NCBI RefSeq assembly: GCF_043555935.1
Contig: NZ_JBIGIB010000004.1
Location: 186,001-250,000 of the forward strand
Direction: 5' to 3'
DNA from: Pelomonas baiyunensis
GTDB lineage: Bacteria > Pseudomonadota > Gammaproteobacteria > Burkholderiales > Burkholderiaceae_C
Length of the DNA stretch: 64,000 bases
Shown here: one piece after another, positions 33,400 through 42,369 of the stretch
How positions within the stretch are numbered: the first letter of the stretch is position 1
How the letters are laid out: each line of letters starts with the position of its first letter
The notes under the pieces: model-generated
The model's input: the letters and a program-made list of their open reading frames with translations, nothing else
What the model was told of the DNA's origin: nothing
Databases searched by the model: none
Program-made: the position numbers and the translations under genes

Positions 33400-34977
33400 G
33401 GCTCTGCCGCCTGCAGCCTCCAGCCGGAACTGAGCCACGGCCCCCGACAGCAGCTGCGACTGCTCGCGCAGGCTCTCGGCCGCTGCCGCTGACTCCTCCA
33501 CCAGCGCCGCGTTCTGCTGGGTCATGTGATCGAGCTTGCTGACCGAACCGTTCACGGCCTGGATGCGGGCGCTTTGGTGCGCGGCGCTGTCGGCCACCGC
33601 GCCGATCATGTCGCTCACGCGCTGCACCGAGTGGACGATCTCTTGCATGGTGGCCCCGGCATGCTGAACCAGCTGCGTGCCCGCATCGGCCCGGGTCACG
33701 GACGCTTCGATCAGCGTCTTGATCTCGCGCGCCGCACCGGCCGAGCGCTGGGCCAGCGCCCGCACTTCTCCCGCCACCACTGCAAAGCCGCGACCCTGCT
33801 CGCCGGCTCGCGCGGCTTCCACCGCAGCGTTCAGCGCCAGGATGTTGGTCTGGAAGGCGATGCTGTCGATCAAGCCCACGATGTCGCCGATGCGCTTGGA
33901 GCTGGTGTTGATGTCTTCCATGGTGGTGACGACCTGCGCCACCTCGTCCCCGCCGCGGCGGGCCACCTCGGCCGCACCCAGGGCGAGGTCCTTGGCGTTC
34001 AGCGCGGCCTCGGCGCTCTGCTGCACGCCGGTGGTGAGGTCTTCCATGGAAGCCGTGGTCTGCTGCAGGCTGGAGGCCGCCTGCTCGGTGCGCTGGCTGA
34101 GGTCCAGGTTGCCCGAGGCCACTTCGTCGCTGGCGCCTTCGATGCGGTGAGTGGAGTTCTTCACCTGCCCCACCAACTCGCGCAAGCTGGTCTGCATGGC
34201 GTCCAGCGCCTGCAGCAGCTCCGAGGCTTCATCGCGGCCCACCGACCGGATGGTGCAGGTCAGGTCGCCGCCGGCAATCGCACGGGCCACGGTGCAGGCA
34301 TAGCGCATGGGGCTGATGATGGTGGCCGAGTTGATGAGCGTGAGCGGCACCACCAGCACCATGATCATGCCCAGCACGGCCAGCGCCTCGTAGGCGATCT
34401 GGCGCATCTCGGCGTCGAATTCCTTCTGGGTCTCGACCACCTCGCCCTGGATGATGGTGGAGATCTTTTCCACCCGCTGCTCGATCTCCACCATCGTGCC
34501 CTTGGGCTTGCTCAACATGCGGTCGGCCGCCCGAGCGGTGTCATAGGTGCCGGCTTCGATCTGGCGCAGCACCGGGTCCGCAACCGTGCGGTACTCGGCC
34601 AGCAAGCGGATGGCTTCGCGGGCGTGGGGGTTGTCTTCGTCCTCCTCGCCCTCCAGCAACTTGTTCAGGGCCGTGACGAGGCGCTGCGCCGCCGCGTCCC
34701 AGCGCTCACGGTCCTTGCGCACCTGCTCGGGCACCTCGTACGCGATCACCATGTCCTTTTCCGCCAGGCGCACATCGGACAGCGATTGGCGGATGGCCGC
34801 CACCTGCTCGATCTCGTGCACCGAGTGGTGCATGAAGTTCTCGTTCAGCGCGGCCAGGTGGCGCCCGCCAAACAAGCCGGTGAGGCCGATGGCGGCGAAC
34901 ATGCACAGCACCATGGCGATGGCGCCGTGCATGCGGGTGCGGATGGTGAAGCTGCGCATCCAGGTGGCGACATTCAT
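33397..34977 (-). CDS. Methyl-accepting chemotaxis protein
   Basis: A 526-residue transmembrane chemoreceptor. The first membrane helix is at about 15-37, the periplasmic four-helix-bundle-type sensor spans about 40-190, the second helix about 197-217, then HAMP and a cytoplasmic signalling domain with the hairpin tip IAFQTNILALNAAVEAARAGE, which contacts CheA/CheW. No CheB/R-binding pentapeptide is seen at the C-terminus (RLEAAGGRA). ATG at 34977 follows AAGGAGA; the frame is open 38 codons further but without signal. Ligand unknown. Confidence 0.95.
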   Translation of the reverse strand: MNVATWMRSFTIRTRMHGAIAMVLCMFAAIGLTGLFGGRHLAALNENFMHHSVHEIEQVAAIRQSLSDVRLAEKDMVIAYEVPEQVRKDRERWDAAAQRLVTALNKLLEGEEDEDNPHAREAIRLLAEYRTVADPVLRQIEAGTYDTARAADRMLSKPKGTMVEIEQRVEKISTIIQGEVVETQKEFDAEMRQIAYEALAVLGMIMVLVVPLTLINSATIISPMRYACTVARAIAGGDLTCTIRSVGRDEASELLQALDAMQTSLRELVGQVKNSTHRIEGASDEVASGNLDLSQRTEQAASSLQQTTASMEDLTTGVQQSAEAALNAKDLALGAAEVARRGGDEVAQVVTTMEDINTSSKRIGDIVGLIDSIAFQTNILALNAAVEAARAGEQGRGFAVVAGEVRALAQRSAGAAREIKTLIEASVTRADAGTQLVQHAGATMQEIVHSVQRVSDMIGAVADSAAHQSARIQAVNGSVSKLDHMTQQNAALVEESAAAAESLREQSQLLSGAVAQFRLEAAGGRA

Positions 34978-35170
34978 GCCCGTGTCTCCTTGCCGAGCCG
35001 CCCGCGCGGCCTCGTCTGGGCATCCTAATGAAACTGCCCATCCTGGCAAGCACGCCAGCTCCGCCCTTTGAGCTAGGCCAAACCGCTGCACAAATCTGCA
35101 CTTGCGTGCAGCAGTTCTCGCCCCGCGCGGAACCGGTGCGCTGCGGTCGGGCCGATCAAGCGTACGGCGC

Positions 35171-37054
35171 TCAGGGCGACCCGCACAGGCAGTGCACCGC
35201 CGCAGCGCGGTCCCAGCGGCCTTGGGCGGCCACGCGGGTCAGGGCGTGCAGCGCGGCGAGTTCCTCCACGGCCGGCGCCGGCAGTGCGTCCAGCCCCAAT
35301 GCCTGCCCCACGGCCTGCGCCAGCGGCGGTGCCACGGTGTCGGCAAACGAGGCCAGCAGGCGCTCGCTGCGGCTGAGGTCGCGCTCCACGTACACGCGGC
35401 GCACGCGCTCGCCCGGCTTGGCGTCCAGCTTGGCCAGCTGGGCCGCGGTCTGCATGGCGTCCTCGAAGCTGCCGAGGCGGTCCACCAGGCCGCGGGCCAG
35501 GGCTTGCGAACCCGTCCAGATGCGGCCCTGGGCCACGGCGTCGATCTTCTCGGGCGTGGTCTTGCGGGCCTGCGCGGCCAGCGTCGTGAACTGGCCGTAG
35601 ATGTGCTCCACGCCGGCCTGCACTGCGGCCTTGAAGCGCGGGTCCAGCGGGCGGCGGGGGTCGTAGCCGCCGGCCAGCCAGGTGGTGGTGACGCCGCCGG
35701 TGTGCAGCGATAGCTTGTCCATCAGGCCCTCGGCTGTTGGCAGGATGCCAAACACCCCGATGCTGCCGGTGATGGTGCCGGCGTCGGCCAGCACCGCGTC
35801 GCTGCTCATCGAAATCCAGTAGCCGCCCGAGGCCGCCACGTCGCCCATGGACACCACGACCGGCTTGCCCGCCTGGCGGGTGAGCTCCAGTTCGCGGCGG
35901 ATGATTTCCGACGCAAACGCGCTGCCGCCGGGCGAGTTGATGCGCAGCACCACGGCCTTGATGGCGTCGTCCTCGCGCGCCTTGCGGATCAGGCGGGCGG
36001 TGGAGTCGCCCCCAATGCGCCCCGGGCCCACGTCGCCGTCCACGATCTCGCCTTCGGCCACCACCACGCCCACGCCCGGCTGCTGCTTGCTCGGCGGCGT
36101 GGCGTCCTTCAGGCGGGTCAGGTATTGCGCCAGCGACACCTGACGGAAGCTTTTGCTCTCGTCGTCCTTGGCGCCCTTGGCGATCAGCAACTCGCGCATC
36201 TGGTCGCGGGTCTTGAGGCCGTCCACCCACTTGAGCTGCAGCGCCAGCTGGGCCGCATCCCCCTTCACGGCGGCCAGGCGCTGCGGGATTTCGTCGATGC
36301 TGCGGGCGATGCTGCCCGCCTCCAGCTTGCGCGCGGCTTCCACGGTGCCGGTGAAGCCGCTCCAGAGTTCCCCGTAGACCAGGGTCTCGGCTTCCACGCT
36401 GGCGGGGCTGGGGCCGTTGGCGATGTAGGGCTCGGCAAAGCTCTTGTAGGTGCCCACCTTCATCACGTGGGCCGTCACGCCCAGGCGGTCCAGCGCGTCC
36501 TTGTAGTAGGTGCGCCAGCGCCCAAACCCCTCCAGCATCACCATGCCCATGGGGTGCACGTACACCTCACCGGCTTGCGCGGCGAGGAAGTAGCCGCGCT
36601 GGCTGTAGCTGTCGGCATAGGCCAGCACCGGCTTGCCGCTGACCTTGCGGAAGCGCTGTAGCGCCGCGCTCACCTCGTGCAGGCTGGACATGCCGGCGCC
36701 TTGCAGGCCTTCCACGTCCAGGTACACCGCGCTGATCTTGTCGTCGCGCGCCGCTTGGTCCAGCGCGGCCAGCACATCGCGCAGCCGGGTCTGCTTGGGC
36801 GTGCCACGACCCTGGGCCTGCGCCATCAGTTGGTCACGCGCACTGCCCGAGAACTGCTCGACGAGGTTGCCCTCGAGCTTGAGCACGAGCGTGGTCTTGT
36901 CGGCCAGCGGCTTGGGACCACGCGTGGCGATGGCCACCCCCACCAGCACCACCACGGTCAGGAAGATCAGGTTGAGCACGGCACGGCGGGTGCCGTCGAG
37001 CACGCGCCATGACTTGGAAAAAAACCAGCCGATTGCGGAAAAAACTGACTTCAT
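35171..37054 (-). CDS. sppA: Signal peptide peptidase SppA, 67K type
   Basis: A 627-residue inner-membrane serine protease that degrades cleaved signal peptides. One membrane helix lies at about 27-46. Two tandem S49 domains follow: the N-terminal one carries the Lys general base (HVMKVGTYKSFAEPY) and the C-terminal one the nucleophilic Ser (GDVAASGGYWIS), as in E. coli SppA. ATG at 37054 gives MKSVFSAIGWFFSK; the frame is open 13 codons further. It is divergent from the glutamate-synthase-like gene at 37140. Confidence 0.94.
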   Translation of the reverse strand: MKSVFSAIGWFFSKSWRVLDGTRRAVLNLIFLTVVVLVGVAIATRGPKPLADKTTLVLKLEGNLVEQFSGSARDQLMAQAQGRGTPKQTRLRDVLAALDQAARDDKISAVYLDVEGLQGAGMSSLHEVSAALQRFRKVSGKPVLAYADSYSQRGYFLAAQAGEVYVHPMGMVMLEGFGRWRTYYKDALDRLGVTAHVMKVGTYKSFAEPYIANGPSPASVEAETLVYGELWSGFTGTVEAARKLEAGSIARSIDEIPQRLAAVKGDAAQLALQLKWVDGLKTRDQMRELLIAKGAKDDESKSFRQVSLAQYLTRLKDATPPSKQQPGVGVVVAEGEIVDGDVGPGRIGGDSTARLIRKAREDDAIKAVVLRINSPGGSAFASEIIRRELELTRQAGKPVVVSMGDVAASGGYWISMSSDAVLADAGTITGSIGVFGILPTAEGLMDKLSLHTGGVTTTWLAGGYDPRRPLDPRFKAAVQAGVEHIYGQFTTLAAQARKTTPEKIDAVAQGRIWTGSQALARGLVDRLGSFEDAMQTAAQLAKLDAKPGERVRRVYVERDLSRSERLLASFADTVAPPLAQAVGQALGLDALPAPAVEELAALHALTRVAAQGRWDRAAAVHCLCGSP

Positions 37055-37139
37055 CGACGACTGCCTTGAGGGTTGATGCCGGGCGATTCTCATGGGAGCG
37101 GCCGTAAGCTCCGCTCGTCATGGTCACGGAGGGACTCCC

Positions 37140-38792
37140 ATGCACACTTGGCCGGAATGGTTGAGACGTCTCAACGACCACTTTCCCCTGCGCTACGCCA
37201 CCTGGATGCTGTGCGGCGCCTTGGCGCTGGGCCTGGCCCTGACCTGGCAGGCCGGGTTGACCCACGGCCTGCTGGTGGTGCTGTTCCTGGCGCTGACGAT
37301 GCTGGGCCTGCGCGACTCCATGCAGGAGCACCACTCCATCCTGCGCAACTACCCCGTCATCGGGCACCTGCGCTTCCTGCTGGAGTTCATCCGCCCCGAG
37401 ATTCGCCAGTACTTTCTGGAGGGCGACAACGACGCCGCGCCGTTCTCGCGCGCGCAGCGCTCCATCGTCTACCAGCGCGCCAAGGGGGCGCCCGACCAGC
37501 GCCCCTTCGGCACCCAGCTGGACACCGGCGCCCGGGGCTATGAGTGGATCAACCACTCGCTGGTGCCCACCCACCTGCCCACGCACGACTTCCGCATCAC
37601 CATCGGCGCGGGCTGCGCCCAGCCCTACTCGGCCAGCGTCTTCAACATCTCGGCCATGAGTTTCGGCGCCTTGAGTGCCAACGCCATCCTCGCGCTGAAC
37701 AAGGGCGCGCAGATGGGCGGCTTTGCGCATGACACCGGCGAGGGCTCCATCAGCGTGCACCACCGCGTGCACGGCGGCGACCTGATCTGGGAGATCGGCT
37801 CCGGCTACTTCGGCTGCCGCAACGACGACGGCAGCTTCAACGCCGAAAAGTTCGCCGCCAACGCCTGCGACCCGCAGGTGAAGATGATCGAGCTCAAGCT
37901 CAGCCAGGGCGCCAAGCCGGGCCATGGCGGCGTGCTGCCCGGCCCCAAGGTGACGCCGGAAATCGCCGCCGCGCGCGGCGTGCCGGTGGGCCAGGCCTGC
38001 ATTTCGCCCGCTCGGCACAGCGCCTTCTCCACCCCCATCGAGATGATGCAGTTCATCGACCGGCTGCGCACGCTGTCCGGCGGCAAGCCCACCGGCTTCA
38101 AGCTGTGCATCGGCCACCCGTGGGAGTGGTTTGCGTTGTGCAAGGCCATGCTGGAAACCGGCATCACGCCCGACTTCATCGTCGTGGACGGCGCGGAGGG
38201 TGGCACCGGCGCCGCGCCGCTGGAGTTCACCAACTACGTGGGCGCCCCGCTGCAGGAAGGGCTGCTGCTCATCCACAACACGCTGGTGGGCCTGAACCTG
38301 CGCGACAAGATCAAGATCGGCTGCGCCGGCAAGGTCACCACCGCCTTCGACATCGTGCGCCTCATGGCGCTGGGCGCCGACTGGTGCAACTCCGGCCGCG
38401 GCTTCATGTTCGCGCTGGGCTGCATCCAGGCCCAGGCCTGCCACACCGGCCACTGCCCCACGGGCGTGACCACGCAAGACCCCCAACGCCAACGCGCCAT
38501 CGTCGTGCCCGACAAGGCCCAGCGCGTGGCCAACTTCCACCAAAACACCCTCAAGGCCCTGAAGGAACTGGTGGAAGCCGCCGGACTGCAGCACCCCAAG
38601 GAGGTGACGGCCCAGCACATCGTGCACCGCATGGACAAGCACGAGGTGCGCTTGCTGGCCAACCTGCTGCCGCTGGTGGAGCCCGGCGCCATCCTGCGCA
38701 ACGAGGTCACGCACAACACCTTCAAGATTTACTGGCCGCTGGCCAGCGCGCACAGCTTCTCGCCCCAGGGCAACATCATTCGCACCCCCTGA
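37140..38792 (+). CDS. FMN-binding glutamate synthase-like protein (GltB central-domain family)
   Basis: A 550-residue membrane-anchored protein. Two hydrophobic helices lie at about 20-65, followed by a TIM-barrel glutamate synthase domain (SAMSFGALSANAILALNKGAQ, GEGSISVHH, GGTGAAPLEF) with a 3Fe-4S cysteine cluster C..Q..C..C in CIQAQACHTGHCPTGV. There is no amidotransferase domain, so it cannot use glutamine directly; the physiological substrate is unknown in this widespread family. ATG at 37140 follows GGAGGG. A hairpin follows the stop. Confidence 0.88.
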   Translation: MHTWPEWLRRLNDHFPLRYATWMLCGALALGLALTWQAGLTHGLLVVLFLALTMLGLRDSMQEHHSILRNYPVIGHLRFLLEFIRPEIRQYFLEGDNDAAPFSRAQRSIVYQRAKGAPDQRPFGTQLDTGARGYEWINHSLVPTHLPTHDFRITIGAGCAQPYSASVFNISAMSFGALSANAILALNKGAQMGGFAHDTGEGSISVHHRVHGGDLIWEIGSGYFGCRNDDGSFNAEKFAANACDPQVKMIELKLSQGAKPGHGGVLPGPKVTPEIAAARGVPVGQACISPARHSAFSTPIEMMQFIDRLRTLSGGKPTGFKLCIGHPWEWFALCKAMLETGITPDFIVVDGAEGGTGAAPLEFTNYVGAPLQEGLLLIHNTLVGLNLRDKIKIGCAGKVTTAFDIVRLMALGADWCNSGRGFMFALGCIQAQACHTGHCPTGVTTQDPQRQRAIVVPDKAQRVANFHQNTLKALKELVEAAGLQHPKEVTAQHIVHRMDKHEVRLLANLLPLVEPGAILRNEVTHNTFKIYWPLASAHSFSPQGNIIRTP

Positions 38793-38801
38793 AAGTGGGT
38801 G

Positions 38802-38824
38802 CGCGACCACCCCGCCCGGTCGCG
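38802..38824 (+). terminator. Hairpin after the glutamate synthase-like gene
   Basis: CGCGACC (38802-38808) pairs with GGTCGCG (38818-38824). No T-run follows, so this is a weak terminator candidate. Confidence 0.4.
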
Positions 38825-38896
38825 GGGGATGTTGACCACGAACTAGGGGGGTGAGGCGCAAAGCCCGCACAATTCGGGTCTCGTTTTTGCGCCGTC

Positions 38897-39544
38897 ATGC
38901 CCTCAGTCTTCCTCCTCCGCCTCAGCGAAACCGCGCTGCAGCGAACCCAACGCCTGCTGTCCGAGGCCAAGGGTGTGCAACTGGTGGGCAGCGGTCAGTC
39001 GCTGGACGACGCGCTGCCGGCCATCGTCCGGTTGTCGCCCGACATCGTGGCCACCGACCTGCTCCTGGTCGACAGCCATGCCATGCGCGTGGCCCACGAA
39101 CTGGGCCGCCTGCCGGTGCGCCCGCAACTGCTGCTGCTCACGCCCACATCGGACGACCTGCAACTGTTCGCCGCGCTGAGCGCCGGCGCCAACGCGTACC
39201 ACGTGGAGCATGGCGACGGCACCGGGCTGGTGGAAGCGCTGACGCGCCTGCACGACCGCCGCGCCATGCTCAACCCGCAGCTGGCCCGCCAGGCCTTGGC
39301 GGCCTTCGGCATCGAGCGCAGCCCGCTGGTGACCGCCCGCCAGCCCGCTGCGCCGCTGGATGTGAGCCCCGCCGGCCGGCAGATCGAGCAAGCCAGCCGC
39401 CACCTGCTGACGCTGCTGTCGCAGGGGCTGCTGCTGGCCGAAATCGCCACGCTGTGGCGGCTGGAAGCGGCGGAAATTGAACGCCGCATCTGGCGCCTGG
39501 TGCGCCTGCTGCACGTGCGGTCGCGGGAACTGCAGATCGCGTGA
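38897..39544 (+). CDS. NarL/LuxR-like regulator with degenerate receiver domain
   Basis: A 215-residue protein with response-regulator layout. Residues 1-125 look like a receiver fold, with Asp54 in PDIVATDLLLVD where the phosphoacceptor is expected, but the N-terminal acidic pair and the late Lys are absent (LTPTS..., then YHVEHG). Residues about 165-210 (LTLLSQGLLLAEIATLWRLEA onward) resemble a LuxR helix-turn-helix. It is probably a phosphorylation-independent or atypical regulator. No kinase is adjacent. Start ATG at 38897; no strong ribosome binding site. Confidence 0.65.
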   Translation: MPSVFLLRLSETALQRTQRLLSEAKGVQLVGSGQSLDDALPAIVRLSPDIVATDLLLVDSHAMRVAHELGRLPVRPQLLLLTPTSDDLQLFAALSAGANAYHVEHGDGTGLVEALTRLHDRRAMLNPQLARQALAAFGIERSPLVTARQPAAPLDVSPAGRQIEQASRHLLTLLSQGLLLAEIATLWRLEAAEIERRIWRLVRLLHVRSRELQIA

Positions 39545-39600
39545 GGCGCCGGGGGCGCATCTCAGGCGCCACCGTTCACCGCCCCCCGTCAGCACGCCTT

Positions 39601-40233
39601 TCAGGCCGTCGGCACGGTGTCCAGGAAGCTCTGGCGCTGGGACAGCTTGTCCATGTGGCGCGCCAGGTTGGGGTGCGTTTCGCGCCATTGGATTTCCGGG
39701 AAGCGGAACTCCAGCCAGCCCAGCGCACAGCCCACGGCGATGTCCGCCAGCGAGAAGTGGTTGCCCGAGCACCAGGCCTTGTCGCCCAGCCCCTGGCTCA
39801 TCGCGGCCAGGGCCGCCGTCACCTTCTCGAGATGGCGGTCGATCCAGGCCGGGCTGCGCTGCTCGGCCGGGCGGTGCTTCCAGGTGCGCTCCAGGCGCAC
39901 GAGGATGGCGGCGTCGCAGATCCCGTCCGCCAGCGCCTCCCAGGTGCGCACCTCACACCGCTCGCGGCCCCGCTCGGGAATGAGCTTGCCCACGGGCGAG
40001 AGGGTGTCGACGTACTCGACGATCACGCGAGAGTCGAACACGGCGCCGGTGATGGAGTCTTGTCCTTCCATGACCAGGCAGGGCACCTTGCCCAGCGGGT
40101 TCATTTTCAGGATGGCATCGCTGCCCCAGACGTCTTCCAGCACCAGTTGGTAATCGAGCTTCTTCTCGGCCATCACGATGCGCACCTTGCGCACGTAGGG
40201 GCTGGCGAGAGATCCGATCAACTTCATCGTCAT
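39601..40233 (-). CDS. Glutathione S-transferase family protein
   Basis: A 210-residue GST. The thioredoxin-like N-domain has MKLIGSLASPYVRKVRIV, with Ser10/Ser13-type residues near the glutathione thiol, LKMNPLGKVPCL (cis-Pro region) and an all-helical C-domain with SLADIAVGCALGWLEFRF. It resembles the YibF group. The start could be ATG at 40233 (used), ATG at 40227 or GTG at 40242. Stand-alone, on the minus strand between two plus-strand genes. Confidence 0.9.
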   Translation of the reverse strand: MTMKLIGSLASPYVRKVRIVMAEKKLDYQLVLEDVWGSDAILKMNPLGKVPCLVMEGQDSITGAVFDSRVIVEYVDTLSPVGKLIPERGRERCEVRTWEALADGICDAAILVRLERTWKHRPAEQRSPAWIDRHLEKVTAALAAMSQGLGDKAWCSGNHFSLADIAVGCALGWLEFRFPEIQWRETHPNLARHMDKLSQRQSFLDTVPTA

Positions 40234-40563
40234 AGGGGACACAAGGCTTCCAAAGTCGAAACGATTCTAGCCAGCGCCCTCTGGAGGCCCGGCCGTGAAA
40301 AGGTCTTGTCGGAGCCGCCCGACAGCCCCTCGGAAGCAGGTATTGCCTCGCCCCGCCGCCTGCGCCACAGTGCTGCCCGGCCCGCCACGCAGAGGGCGGC
40401 CAAGCTGTACCAGGGAGTTTTCGATGCACACCGTTCACGCCGCCCTGGCCGCTCCGGCCATGGCGCAGCGGCCGCCGCCCCGTGAGGGGGTCGGGCGGCC
40501 TGTCGTCCAAATCCGCTTCACGCCTGACCGCCTGTGTGCGCGCCGTTGCTGGGGGCGCGCGCC
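40234..40563. other. 330-bp spacer with small open frame and repeat
   Basis: Between the GST start and the next gene. It holds the possible 47-codon frame at 40424-40567 and palindromic repeat copy C at 40475-40500. Otherwise I see no RNA gene or promoter I can defend. Confidence 0.4.
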
Positions 40564-40567
40564 ATGA
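40424..40567 (+). CDS. Possible 47-residue ORF coupled to the next gene
   Basis: ATG at 40424 follows AGGGAG at good spacing. The frame ends LCARRCWGRAP and its TGA overlaps the ATG at 40564 (ATGA), the arrangement seen in coupled genes. Against it: no recognisable domain, and its middle coincides with a dispersed GC-rich palindrome. It may be a leader ORF or chance. Confidence 0.3.
   Translation: MHTVHAALAAPAMAQRPPPREGVGRPVVQIRFTPDRLCARRCWGRAP
40475..40500. repeat. GC-rich palindromic intergenic element, copy C
   Basis: CCGCCCCGTGAGGGGG followed by GGGCGGCC, similar to copy A. Confidence 0.4.
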
Positions 40568-40875
40568 GAGACGCCCCCATGCTGAGGGCCCGCTGGTTCA
40601 GCGCGCCGAACGCGACCGCCGTGGTGGTGGAAGTGCGACTGCAGGACGGCTGGCTGCAATACGGCGACCGCCTCGTGTCGCTGCGCCAGGTGCACTGGCC
40701 GGCCCGGCGCGGCCGCGGCGCCCGCCGGCTGGGCTTGCGCCAGGGCGGCTGGCTGCAGTTTGACGATGCAGCGGCTTTTGACGCCTGGGCGGCAGCCTGC
40801 GGCCAGGGCGAGGCGCCGGTGTCGTGCCTGGTGCGGCTGGTGCAACGCTCGGCGCGCTGGGTCGGGCTGCACTGA
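40564..40875 (+). CDS. Stand-alone protein resembling the N-terminal domain of M48 peptidases (DUF7092-like)
   Basis: A 103-residue protein. LRARWFSAPNATAVVVEVRL, the VSLRQVHWPARRGRG segment and AAAFDAWAAACG resemble the small beta-rich domain found at the N-terminus of certain M48 membrane peptidases in this group, including the closing VRLVQRSARW that normally leads into the first membrane helix. Here the frame stops at that point and no peptidase domain follows; purB is next. It is either a genuine single-domain protein or the remainder of a truncated peptidase. ATG at 40579 is an alternative start. Confidence 0.5.
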   Translation: MRDAPMLRARWFSAPNATAVVVEVRLQDGWLQYGDRLVSLRQVHWPARRGRGARRLGLRQGGWLQFDDAAAFDAWAAACGQGEAPVSCLVRLVQRSARWVGLH

Positions 40876-40958
40876 GTTCAGCCAGCCGGAACGGCGCGAA
40901 ACCGGCAGGCGCAGCGAAAACCTAGAATTGCGGGTTTTCCACGACCTGCCGGCCTGCC

Positions 40959-42335
40959 ATGACCTCGTCTGACTACTCCGCCATCAGCGCCCTCTCGCCG
41001 CTGGACGGCCGCTACGCCGCCAAGGTGGCGGCCCTGCGCCCGCTGCTGTCCGAATTCGGCCTGATGCACCGCCGCGTGCAGGTGGAGGTGGAGTGGTTCA
41101 TCGCGCTCAGCGATGCCGGCTTCAAGGAATTCAAGCCGCTGAGCAGCGCCGCGCGCAGCCGCCTGCGTCGCCTGGTGAAGAAGTTCAGCGAGGCCGATGC
41201 CGAAGAGATCAAGGCCATCGAGCGCACCACCAACCACGACGTGAAGGCCGTGGAGTACTGGATCAAGCGCAGCTTCGCCGGCCACCCCGAGCTGGAAGCC
41301 GCCGGTGAGTTCGTGCACTTCGCCTGCACCAGCGAAGACATCAACAACACCAGCCACGCGCTCATGCTCAAGGCCGCGCGCGACGAAGTGATGCTGCCCG
41401 CGCTGGACAGCATCATCGACAAGCTGCGTGGCATGGCCCACCAGTTCGCGGCCATTCCGATGCTCTCCCGCACGCACGGCCAGACGGCCAGCCCGACGAC
41501 GGTGGGCAAGGAGATCGCCAACGTCGTGGCCCGCCTGCAAACGGCCCGCGCGCGCATCGCCGCCGTCAAGCCGCTGGCCAAGATGAATGGCGCAGTGGGC
41601 AACTTCAACGCCCACCTGTCCGCCTGGCCCAAGCACGACTGGGAAGCCTTCTCGAAGGCCGTCATCGAGAAGCAGCTGAAGCTGACCTTCAACCCGTACA
41701 CCATCCAGATCGAACCGCACGACTACATGGCCGAGCTGTTCGACGCGTTCACGCGCGCCAACACCATCCTGATCGACTGGGCGCGCGATGTGTGGGGCTA
41801 CATCTCGCTGGGCTACTTCAAGCAGAAGACCAAGGCTGGCGAGATCGGCAGCTCGACCATGCCGCACAAGGTCAACCCCATCGACTTCGAGAACGCAGAA
41901 GGCAACTTCGGCCTCGCCAGCGCCGTGCTGACGCACCTGAGCCAGAAACTGCCGGTGAGCCGCTGGCAGCGTGACCTGACCGACTCGACCGTGCTGCGCA
42001 ACATGGGCGTGGGCCTGGGCTATGCACTGCTGGGCTACGACTCCCTGGCCAAGGGCCTGGGCAAGCTGGAGGTCAACGAGGCCGCGCTGGCCGACGACCT
42101 GGACGCCGCCTGGGAAGTGCTGGCCGAGCCCATCCAGACCGTGATGCGCCGCTTCGGCCTGCCCAACCCCTACGAGCAGCTCAAGGAGCTGACGCGCGGC
42201 AAGGCGATCACGCAGGAGTCCATCCGCGCCTTCATCGAAGGCCTGGACCTGCCCAAGGCCGAGAAGGCCCGTCTGCTCAAGATGACGCCGGGCAGCTACA
42301 CCGGCCTGGCCCAGGACCTGGCCAAGCGCGTCTGA
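40959..42335 (+). CDS. purB: Adenylosuccinate lyase
   Basis: A 458-residue fumarase-superfamily enzyme acting at two steps of purine synthesis (SAICAR and adenylosuccinate cleavage). The superfamily signature GSSTMPHKVNPIDFENAEG carries the catalytic Ser; the general-acid region SRTHGQTASPTT and TSEDINNTS are also present. It opens MTSSDYSAISALSPLDGRYA, usual for the E. coli-like branch. Length is standard. Monocistronic as far as can be seen; the nearest plus-strand gene ends 83 bp upstream. Confidence 0.97.
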   Translation: MTSSDYSAISALSPLDGRYAAKVAALRPLLSEFGLMHRRVQVEVEWFIALSDAGFKEFKPLSSAARSRLRRLVKKFSEADAEEIKAIERTTNHDVKAVEYWIKRSFAGHPELEAAGEFVHFACTSEDINNTSHALMLKAARDEVMLPALDSIIDKLRGMAHQFAAIPMLSRTHGQTASPTTVGKEIANVVARLQTARARIAAVKPLAKMNGAVGNFNAHLSAWPKHDWEAFSKAVIEKQLKLTFNPYTIQIEPHDYMAELFDAFTRANTILIDWARDVWGYISLGYFKQKTKAGEIGSSTMPHKVNPIDFENAEGNFGLASAVLTHLSQKLPVSRWQRDLTDSTVLRNMGVGLGYALLGYDSLAKGLGKLEVNEAALADDLDAAWEVLAEPIQTVMRRFGLPNPYEQLKELTRGKAITQESIRAFIEGLDLPKAEKARLLKMTPGSYTGLAQDLAKRV

Positions 42336-42369
42336 CCCTCAGCCGCAGGTCCGGCACGCCGGGCCGGGC

